From assembly GCA_002789615.1 (NCBI GenBank), contig PFTO01000078.1, positions 1 through 5,774 on the forward strand: 5,774 bases of DNA, read 5' to 3'. Under the pieces are notes generated by a model that saw only the letters and a program-made list of their open reading frames with translations, was not told where the DNA came from and ran no database searches. Position 1 is the first letter of the stretch; each line of letters begins with the position of its first letter. This document shows positions 1-4,495 of the stretch, piece after piece. Both the position numbers and the translations under genes were made by a program. The DNA is from Acidobacteria bacterium CG_4_9_14_3_um_filter_49_7. Its GTDB lineage: Bacteria; Acidobacteriota; Holophagae; Thermotomaculales; Thermotomaculaceae.

Positions 1-34
1 TTTCGCTTCGCTTCACGTTTCCCATATGCCCCAC

Positions 35-61
35 AGGTCTGCTACTCACCAGACCTTTTTA
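35..61 (+). terminator. Rho-independent terminator of an off-window upstream gene
   Basis: A perfect 7-bp stem (AGGTCTG at 35-41 with CAGACCT at 50-56) encloses an 8-nt loop and runs directly into TTTTT at 56-60. This is the arrangement of an intrinsic terminator for + strand transcription. On the - strand no T run follows the hairpin, so it is oriented for a + strand gene that ends left of the window. The stem is short and only moderately GC-rich, so its strength is uncertain. Confidence 0.55.
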
Positions 62-366
62 CAGCAGTATAGGGACATAACCGCACTCGGAGAAAAACTT
101 TGCTATTCATAAATGTAAAATTAAGAATAAACCTGAATGCAGAATCTGCAATCCCGTATGCAACCCGTCATGTGCCTGCCATAGAACAAGAAAAGTGAAA
201 ATTGTGTTGAGGATTCCCCGGACAACTGTACTGTTCTGGATCTTCTCTATTTTCCATATAACCTTAACTCGACCTTGACCCGGGGAACGGGTGACAGAGC
301 GGTTTCACAGATTGCAAGTTGTCGGGCTGTGATAAACTGCGGGAGAAACATATGTGGAGGGAATGG
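62..366. other. Leader region without a recognisable gene
   Basis: About 300 bases separate the terminator-like hairpin from the first gene. I see no credible coding sequence here on either strand. An AT-rich patch at about 91-135 could hold promoter elements (TAAAAT at 116-121 resembles a -10 box), but no acceptable -35 box lies at the right distance, so no promoter is called. A 13-base odd palindrome (TGCAGA-A-TCTGCA) sits at 138-150. A small inverted repeat (ACCCG at 278-282, CGGGT at 288-292) lies closer to the gene. Confidence 0.5.
356..360 (+). promoter_or_regulatory. Shine-Dalgarno GGAGG fixing the oxidoreductase start
   Basis: GGAGG lies 6 nt before the ATG at 367. This favours that codon over the in-frame TTG at 319 and ATG at 352. 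The ATG at 352 overlaps this site and has no comparable SD of its own. Family proteins also begin just before the K-I-T-V-F-N-G-S-P strand, which agrees with this start. Confidence 0.75.
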
Positions 367-1083
367 ATGAAGATTACGGTGTTTAACGGGAGCCCAAGGG
401 GAAAGAACGGGAACACGAATCGGATCGTGGAGGCTTTCTTGAGGGGAGCAGAGAAGGCGGGGGCAGAAACAGAAAACATCTTTCTGGTTGAAAAAACCAT
501 TGAACACTGCCTGGGATGCTTTAACTGCTGGGACACGACACCGGGGAAGTGTAGTCGAAATGATGATGTGGAAGCCCTTCATTCAATTTTTCTCGCTTCC
601 GACTTTGTGGTGCTGGCGTCACCCCTTTACACAGACAATATCACGTCGATCCTAAAGAAGTTTCTGGAACGGATTCTGCCGTTGGTGAATCCGTGTTTTG
701 AATACATAAACGGGGAGACCCGCCACACCCGCCGACATGACCATTATCCCGATTTCATAGCGATTTCCAACTGCGGTTACCCGGAATATTCTCAGTTCCA
801 GGTGATGAGCCACTTTTTCAAACGGCTGGCGCGGGAAACAAATGTCGCAGTGAAGCTGGAGATTTACCGGACCATGGGAGAATTGCTGAAGATCAAGCAC
901 ATTCTGTTGAATCCAGTTGTGAACCGCTATCTGAAAAATGTGGAGAAGGCAGGGGAGCAATTTGTTCAAAACGGGGCAGTGGATGAAAAACTTCTTGAGA
1001 AACTGAAGGAGTCCCTGATCCCGGAAAAGATGTACAGGAAAATGGCCAATGCACACTGGAAAAAAAAGCTTTCCCGTTTATAG
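367..1083 (+). CDS. Flavodoxin-fold NAD(P)H-dependent FMN oxidoreductase, iron-sulfur-flavoprotein-like
   Basis: This 238-residue cytoplasmic protein belongs to the NADPH-dependent FMN reductase/flavodoxin-like family, whose members bind FMN and pass electrons from NAD(P)H to varied acceptors. The first beta strand is followed by the FMN phosphate loop G8-S-P-R-G-K-N-G-N-T17. Residues 83-91 (LASPLYTDN) match the second FMN-contacting loop. C48, C51, C54 and C62 form a C-X2-C-X2-C-X7-C motif like the compact cluster motif of iron-sulfur flavoproteins. In many relatives these cysteines are present without a proven cluster, so a [4Fe-4S] centre is only possible. The C-terminal third (from about residue 140) is helical and charged, and I do not recognise it as a separate domain. 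The gene overlaps the radical SAM gene by 35 nt, implying co-transcription. The physiological acceptor cannot be told from sequence. Confidence 0.85.
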   Translation: MKITVFNGSPRGKNGNTNRIVEAFLRGAEKAGAETENIFLVEKTIEHCLGCFNCWDTTPGKCSRNDDVEALHSIFLASDFVVLASPLYTDNITSILKKFLERILPLVNPCFEYINGETRHTRRHDHYPDFIAISNCGYPEYSQFQVMSHFFKRLARETNVAVKLEIYRTMGELLKIKHILLNPVVNRYLKNVEKAGEQFVQNGAVDEKLLEKLKESLIPEKMYRKMANAHWKKKLSRL

Positions 1084-2023
1084 AAAACTGTCGGACTTCC
1101 TGAAGGAACGCTTCGGGGAGCGGGTGTACCGGGTGACAGTGGACGGAGGATTCACCTGCCCCAACCGGGACGGCCTGAATGGTCGAGTACAGCCCTGCGC
1201 ATTCTGTGATGAACGGGGCAGTGGGGCAGCCCATATTGATGAAAAAGAGGCATTGCAGTTCCAGTATGAAACCGGGTGCCGTAAAATTGCAGAGAAGCTG
1301 GGGATACGTAAATTTATCCCATATTTCCAATCGTTTACAAACACCTATGCCGAGACGGATGTGTGCATTGCCCGTTATCTCTCCGTGATGGATGAAAGAG
1401 CGGTGGGAATCGCGATCGGAACGAGGCCGGACTGTATCGCGGATGATTTGCTGGACTGGCTGGGGAAACTTTCAGAAGAAAAGCTGGTGATTGTAGATCT
1501 GGGAGTGCAGTCGCTGACGGATCGGGTGCTGGACCTGGTGCATCGGGGTCACGACGCGGCTTCGGCAGTCAGTGCGTTGGCACGGCTGCGACAGTATCCG
1601 AAAATTCACACCTGCGCGCATCTGATTTTTGGTTTACCCACCGAGACACGGCAGGAGATGATGTGCGCCACGCGGTTGTTTTCCGAATTCGGGGTAAACG
1701 GGGTGAAGCTTCATCAGTTGAATGTGTTGAAACGTACTGAAATTGCCAGATGGTATGAAGATGGTCGGGTTTCCCCCCTGGAATTGGATGAGTACGTTGA
1801 CATCGTTGCGAATTTTCTGGAGCGGATTCCGCCGGATGTCGTCGTTCACCGGCTTTCTGCCCGGGCGGACACCCATTCAGATTTGATTGCGCCGGATTGG
1901 GGACGGCTCCACCTGAAGCCCACCCAAAAAATTGTAGATGAGCTTCAACGAAGAAACAGCTGCCAGGGAAAGTTTTTTGGACAGAAACCTCAGGGGGCGG
2001 GTAGTACTGGTGACCGGTTATGA
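1049..2023 (+). CDS. mnmL: Radical SAM protein, YtqA/YhcC (TIGR01212) family; probable MnmL-type tRNA wobble-uridine enzyme
   Basis: This 324-residue protein is close to the usual family length. The N terminus carries the family signature: a Y-x-x-L-x-x-F-L-x-x-R-F-G stretch, then V-D-G-G-F-T-C-P-N-R-D-G (residues 31-42). The cluster cysteines are C37, C50 and C53 (C-X12-C-X2-C), which bind the [4Fe-4S] cluster that cleaves SAM. The order of conserved segments (GTRPDC, DLGVQS, HLIFGLPTET, GVKLHQL, VVHRLSA) agrees with Elp3-like radical SAM proteins. YtqA-group proteins in Bacillus subtilis and Streptococcus mutans were renamed MnmL for a role in mnm5s2U synthesis at the tRNA wobble position. 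Extending that function here is inference, and the partner methylase MnmM is not in this window. The ATG at 1049 lies inside the end of the flavoprotein gene, with AGGAA (1036-1040) upstream as its SD. Confidence 0.85.
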   Translation: MHTGKKSFPVYRKLSDFLKERFGERVYRVTVDGGFTCPNRDGLNGRVQPCAFCDERGSGAAHIDEKEALQFQYETGCRKIAEKLGIRKFIPYFQSFTNTYAETDVCIARYLSVMDERAVGIAIGTRPDCIADDLLDWLGKLSEEKLVIVDLGVQSLTDRVLDLVHRGHDAASAVSALARLRQYPKIHTCAHLIFGLPTETRQEMMCATRLFSEFGVNGVKLHQLNVLKRTEIARWYEDGRVSPLELDEYVDIVANFLERIPPDVVVHRLSARADTHSDLIAPDWGRLHLKPTQKIVDELQRRNSCQGKFFGQKPQGAGSTGDRL

Positions 2024-2037
2024 TGAGAACAGGACAC

Positions 2038-2043
2038 AGGTGG
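2038..2043 (+). promoter_or_regulatory. Shine-Dalgarno AGGTGG of the sigma factor gene
   Basis: AGGTGG lies 6 nt upstream of the ATG at 2050, inside the 26-nt spacer after the radical SAM gene. It supports this start. The short spacer leaves no room for a separate full promoter with leader, so any sigma-specific promoter would have to lie within the end of the preceding gene. I could not identify a convincing ECF-type promoter (AAC followed about 16 nt later by CGT) there. Confidence 0.6.
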
Positions 2044-2049
2044 TTTTGA

Positions 2050-2574
2050 ATGGTGGATACTGAGCGGTTGAAACAGGGCAACGAAGAAACCTTCAGAGAG
2101 TTTGTCAGTGAAACAGAGCGCCTGTTGATGTCGGTGAGCTTCGGAATTCTGTTGAATTCGGAGGATGCACGGGACGCAGTCCAGGAAGCCTACCTACGGT
2201 TCTGGCGGTCCAGGGAGCGCCTGGATTCCAATGGATACATTCAGGCTTACCTGGTACAGATTTTGAGGAATGTGTGTTTCACGATGTTGAAGAAGCGGGC
2301 AAATACATTGGGGATGGATGAAATCCCCGAACCGGGGAAGAAGGAGAATCCGTCTTCCCGCCTGGGAGAAAAGGAAGTTATTTCCAGGGCAATGGCAATT
2401 CTCAAGGAGAAGGAACGAATGATTGTGGCAATGATTCATTACGAAAATCTGGACTCCACTGAAGTGGGAATGATACTGGGGCTGTCCGCTTCCACCGTTC
2501 GCAGCCATTACCAGAGCGCCCGGACACGGATGAAGAATTACATTATTCGTTACTTTCCGGAATTTGCGAGGTGA
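2050..2574 (+). CDS. ECF-family RNA polymerase sigma factor
   Basis: This 174-residue protein has the size and two-domain layout of extracytoplasmic-function (group 4) sigma factors. Sigma region 2 covers about residues 15-83. It includes the D39-A-R-D-A-V-Q-E-A47 helix, the aromatic F51-W52 (core-binding region 2.2) and the Y67-L-V-Q-I-L-R-N74 segment typical of regions 2.3/2.4 that contact the -10 element. A variable linker spans about 84-106. Region 4 covers about 107-168, with the helix-turn-helix around T137-E-V-G-M-I-L-G-L-S-A-S-T-V-R-S-H153 that reads the -35 element. No regions 1.1 or 3 are present. The gene lies directly upstream of a membrane anti-sigma factor, the usual arrangement for a signal-released sigma factor. 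Its regulon and promoter motif cannot be determined here. Assigning it to a specific ECF group needs profile searches. Confidence 0.92.
   Translation: MVDTERLKQGNEETFREFVSETERLLMSVSFGILLNSEDARDAVQEAYLRFWRSRERLDSNGYIQAYLVQILRNVCFTMLKKRANTLGMDEIPEPGKKENPSSRLGEKEVISRAMAILKEKERMIVAMIHYENLDSTEVGMILGLSASTVRSHYQSARTRMKNYIIRYFPEFAR
2568..2573 (+). promoter_or_regulatory. Shine-Dalgarno GAGGTG deciding the anti-sigma start
   Basis: GAGGTG ends 6 nt before the ATG at 2580 and overlaps the sigma factor stop codon (2572-2574). The GTG at 2571 would give a 4-nt overlap and three extra residues, but it falls within this SD and has only a weak purine run upstream. I therefore prefer 2580. The arrangement suggests translational coupling of anti-sigma to sigma synthesis. 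Confidence 0.6.
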
Positions 2575-2579
2575 AAACC

Positions 2580-3080
2580 ATGAAGTGTAAAGAGATTCAG
2601 GAATTTCTACCATTGTTTCAGAAAGGGCTTCTGGATCCGGAGTTGACGAAACTGACGTCTGATCATCTGACTTCCTGTGAGTTGTGCCGCGAAGCCCTTA
2701 CACTGGAAAAGCGGGTTTCAGATCGTCTGGATACTCTTTTTCGTGAGAAGGCAGAGGGAGCGTCAAGCGTTGATATTGCAGAAATGGTTCTGAAGAGATC
2801 ACACGGTGAGCAATTTTCAATCAATCACGAACGCAAGCGGCTAAAACTTGTTTACCGTTTTGGCGCTGCAGCGGCGACAGTAGTACTTGTACTTTGGTTG
2901 TCATTTCTTTTTCGTCAGGTGAATCCGGTCATTGAAATTGGAATGATTCAGGAGGCGCCCGTTCGGACAGCCTTTTTGCCCGAAAGTCCGGTTCGAACCC
3001 CCAAAGTAAGGGATGTTCAGCGAAAAAGCACCGTAACACGGTTGAAAGAAAACGTAGTCTGGATTTCATATACCAATTAG
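2580..3080 (+). CDS. Membrane-anchored zinc-finger anti-sigma factor
   Basis: This 166-residue single-pass membrane protein is expected to bind and hold the ECF sigma factor encoded just upstream. The cytoplasmic N-terminal part (1-93) begins with M-K-C-K-E-I-Q and contains H29-x3-C33-x2-C36, the HX3CX2C signature of zinc-binding anti-sigma (ZAS/zf-HC2) domains, with C3 as a possible fourth ligand. A hydrophobic segment at about 94-111, rich in A, V and L and flanked by R93 and R112, is the transmembrane helix. About 55 residues follow outside the membrane. This exported tail is short and basic, contains the tetrapeptide PVRT twice, and has no domain I recognise. Such proteins normally release the sigma factor after proteolysis or a conformational signal; which applies here is unknown. 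The gene is followed after 11 nt by the exported secretin-N-like protein, a possible signal partner. Confidence 0.88.
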   Translation: MKCKEIQEFLPLFQKGLLDPELTKLTSDHLTSCELCREALTLEKRVSDRLDTLFREKAEGASSVDIAEMVLKRSHGEQFSINHERKRLKLVYRFGAAAATVVLVLWLSFLFRQVNPVIEIGMIQEAPVRTAFLPESPVRTPKVRDVQRKSTVTRLKENVVWISYTN

Positions 3081-3084
3081 GAGG
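3079..3084 (+). promoter_or_regulatory. Strong Shine-Dalgarno AGGAGG overlapping the anti-sigma stop codon
   Basis: A perfect AGGAGG begins inside the TAG stop of the anti-sigma gene (3078-3080) and lies 7 nt before the ATG at 3092. It is the best SD in the window. It predicts efficient translation of the exported protein relative to its regulators. Confidence 0.75.
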
Positions 3085-3091
3085 TTTCAAA

Positions 3092-3817
3092 ATGAGAAAA
3101 CTGACAGTTTTATTGCTGGTTTTATTGGTTTCCGGCATTGGCTTTGCTCAGGACACGACTCCGAAAGAAACAGCTGACGTGCCGGCGAGACTGGATACAA
3201 AGGTGATTAAGTTGAAGGGACCGGAGTTATCCAATGCCTATTATAGTGCGATTCGGCGTATTGTTCGGGAAGATTATTCAACTGCTGCGAGCATAGATTA
3301 TGATCAGATGAGTAATGTACTGGTGATAACCGCAACACCCATTACGATTGAAAAAGTGGAACGGCTTCTGAATAAGGTGGATGTGCGGCCGGATTCACTG
3401 ACATTTCTGACTTACATCCTGCAGGTGGACGGCACAAAACAGTTTGATGCCGGGCTTGACAAGACGGTTGTGAAGGAATTAAAGGAAATTGATATCAATG
3501 GGGCAAAAATCATCTATAAGTCCCGGTTGAAGACGATTAGCGGAAAGTCTCTCTCTGCCAGCATGATCCCGGATAATAGCGCGGGATACCGACTGGGATT
3601 TCGCCCGGACGGGCGCCGTGGAAGCCTAGTCCTCAATCATTTTCAGGTTGAGAAACTGATCCCGGCCAAGGACGCATCCGGAAAGATTTTCTACGATAAA
3701 TGGAGTGTTTTGGATACTTCTTTTCCGGTGAAGGAAGGGAAACCGGTGATCGTCGGGATTTCCAATAAAAAGGATGATGGCGTGGTTCTTGCGGTCATGT
3801 TGCTGAAAAAGAAATAG
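3092..3817 (+). CDS. Exported protein with a secretin-type N domain and short secretin-like C-terminal region
   Basis: This 241-residue protein has a clear Sec signal peptide: basic M-R-K, hydrophobic core 4-15, and probable cleavage after G-F-A19 before Q20. Residues about 36-99 fit the secretin N1/NolW-like domain: a helix (ELSNAYYSAIRRIV), then I-D-Y-D-Q-M-S-N-V-L-V-I-T-A-T-P, then a helix ending T-I-E-K-V-E-R-L-L-N-K-V-D. That is the usual 'D..sN.LiitatP..i..ie.li..lD' pattern. The remainder (102-241) is beta-rich and ends with T209-S-F-P-V-K-E-G-K-P-V-I-V-G-I-S, resembling the 'T.v.v.dG..vviGG' segment near the end of secretin barrels. It is far too short for a complete multi-ring secretin. 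It is probably periplasmic, perhaps a sensor, stress effector or scaffold for the anti-sigma factor upstream; those roles are inferred from context alone. It is the last gene of the + strand operon. Confidence 0.7.
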   Translation: MRKLTVLLLVLLVSGIGFAQDTTPKETADVPARLDTKVIKLKGPELSNAYYSAIRRIVREDYSTAASIDYDQMSNVLVITATPITIEKVERLLNKVDVRPDSLTFLTYILQVDGTKQFDAGLDKTVVKELKEIDINGAKIIYKSRLKTISGKSLSASMIPDNSAGYRLGFRPDGRRGSLVLNHFQVEKLIPAKDASGKIFYDKWSVLDTSFPVKEGKPVIVGISNKKDDGVVLAVMLLKKK

Positions 3818-3837
3818 TGCCACCGCTTGCGGTGGCA
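3818..3837 (-). terminator. Perfect hairpin after the + strand operon; T tract only on the - strand
   Basis: TGCCACCGC and GCGGTGGCA form a perfect 9-bp inverted repeat (8 bp with a CTTG tetraloop) that starts one base after the stop codon at 3817. On the + strand it is followed by CCGTGATTTG, a poor terminator tail. On the - strand it is followed by CTATTTCTTTTTC, a reasonable U-rich tail. It is therefore better read as the terminator of the - strand operon arriving from 3977. It may also protect the 3' end of the + strand mRNA. Confidence 0.5.
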
Positions 3838-3839
3838 CC

Positions 3840-3867
3840 GTGATTTGTGATTCGTGACTTGTGATTA
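3840..3867 (+). repeat. Four tandem copies of a GTGATTN heptamer
   Basis: Four consecutive 7-mers read GTGATTT (3840-3846), GTGATTC (3847-3853), GTGACTT (3854-3860) and GTGATTA (3861-3867). The consensus is GTGATTN with a single change at position 5 of copy 3. The array sits wholly in the convergent intergenic region just after the hairpin. It is a short microsatellite-like repeat of unknown function and is probably prone to copy-number change. Confidence 0.75.
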
Positions 3868-3883
3868 GCGGAAAAAGTCAGGA

Positions 3884-3929
3884 GAACAGATTCCAGATAG
3901 AGAAAAGATCTCTGTTCCTTGTCTTTTCT
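3884..3929. repeat. Two interlocked inverted repeats
   Basis: GAACAGA (3884-3890) is complementary to TCTGTTC (3911-3917), and AGAAAAGA (3901-3908) to TCTTTTCT (3922-3929). The arms interleave, so the two stems would form a pseudoknot-like or mutually exclusive pair. No T tract follows either stem closely enough to call a terminator, and the function is unknown. Confidence 0.35.
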
Positions 3930-3957
3930 TTACTCAACCTTGGTTTTTACATAGCCT

Positions 3958-3985
3958 GCGGCGCTCTGTGCGCCGCTTATTTTTT
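3958..3985 (+). terminator. Rho-independent terminator for the + strand operon
   Basis: GCGGCGC (3958-3964) and GCGCCGC (3970-3976) form a perfect, fully GC 7-bp stem with a 5-nt loop (TCTGT). TTATTTTTT (3977-3985) follows at once. This is a textbook intrinsic terminator for + strand transcription, 141 nt beyond the last + strand stop codon. The T tract overlaps the TAA stop codon and final lysine codons of the - strand gene that ends at 3977. The - strand has no T run after the hairpin. Confidence 0.75.
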
Positions 3986-4495
3986 CGGCTTTTGTTTTTC
4001 CTGCATATCCTGAAGGCCAGTCTGTTGCAGAATTTCCAATTCAAGGCCGTCGTAAGGACAATAGAGGTAATCTGAGTTCCGCCATATATGTCCCAGTGGG
4101 CAGACTTTGTCGCACTTGGCAGTAACAAAACGCAGGGCTATCAGTTGTCGAAGCCGAAAAAAGACAATATCACCCTTCACCGTTTTGCCGCGAAACTGTA
4201 TGTCCTCAATGCTCTCAATCGGTTCAGATCCTGTTCTGAGAAGCGTGATGAACAGCTTTCCATCTTTTCGATCCATTGAAATGAGGCTGGAGAAAAATAC
4301 GTGGCGGGACAGGCCGCCCGCTTCCGTGAACCAGAAGGCATTTCCTTCCGCACTCCCGGGGATGGAAATTTCAGTGAGTTGATAGGTTTTGTTGCGATCA
4401 AGCGTAACAATCGCCTTGACAGCCGGAGGTGTTGCCTCGGCAAAAACAAGGCAGGAAGCAAGACTAAGAAAGAAAAAAAGTGCCTTTGCAAACAT
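3977..4495 (-). CDS. Exported protein of unknown function with a C-terminal zinc-ribbon-like motif
   Basis: I do not recognise this 172-residue protein as a named family. The N terminus is an export signal: M-F-A-K, then a hydrophobic run to about residue 18. It can be read as a type I signal peptide cut after V-F-A19 before E20, or as a lipoprotein signal with lipobox L12-A-S-C15. The middle (about 26-115) alternates hydrophobic and polar residues as beta strands do. Near the end lie C128, C132, H136 and C146 in the arrangement C-x3-C-P-x-G-H-x9-C-P-Y-D-G, which looks like a metal-binding ribbon, although such motifs are commoner in cytoplasmic proteins. The tail is rich in Q and K. The SD GGGGAGG and the start lie within the end of dapF, giving a 32-nt overlap; it is the last gene of the - strand operon. 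Confidence 0.65.
   Translation of the reverse strand: MFAKALFFFLSLASCLVFAEATPPAVKAIVTLDRNKTYQLTEISIPGSAEGNAFWFTEAGGLSRHVFFSSLISMDRKDGKLFITLLRTGSEPIESIEDIQFRGKTVKGDIVFFRLRQLIALRFVTAKCDKVCPLGHIWRNSDYLYCPYDGLELEILQQTGLQDMQEKQKPKK

Noticed and set aside
1..25. Possible - strand start (ATG at 23-25 on the reverse strand) or gene end with a CGCTT tandem
   Set aside because: Only eight codons are visible, the SD is weak and no motif can be judged, so it cannot be supported as a gene.
275..303. TTGACC as a -35 box for the + strand operon
   Set aside because: No -10-like sequence occurs 16-18 nt downstream; the segment there is AGCGGT.
319..366. TTG at 319 or ATG at 352 as an upstream start for the oxidoreductase
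   Set aside because: The GGAGG at 356-360 is spaced for the ATG at 367, and the extra residues do not match the family N terminus.
247..582. Open reading frame on the - strand spanning the leader and start of the oxidoreductase gene
   Set aside because: Its product shows no family features and it lies mostly opposite a clear flavoprotein gene. It is a shadow frame.
1569..2081. 170-codon - strand open frame opposite the radical SAM gene
   Set aside because: The composition is rich in P, H, S and R with no domain pattern, and the opposite strand carries conserved radical SAM motifs throughout.
3934..4128. 64-codon - strand frame overlapping the end of the exported protein gene
   Set aside because: It is an alternative frame of the convergent region, very basic in composition, with no export signal or motif. 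The overlapping 172-residue frame has a strong SD and a signal peptide.
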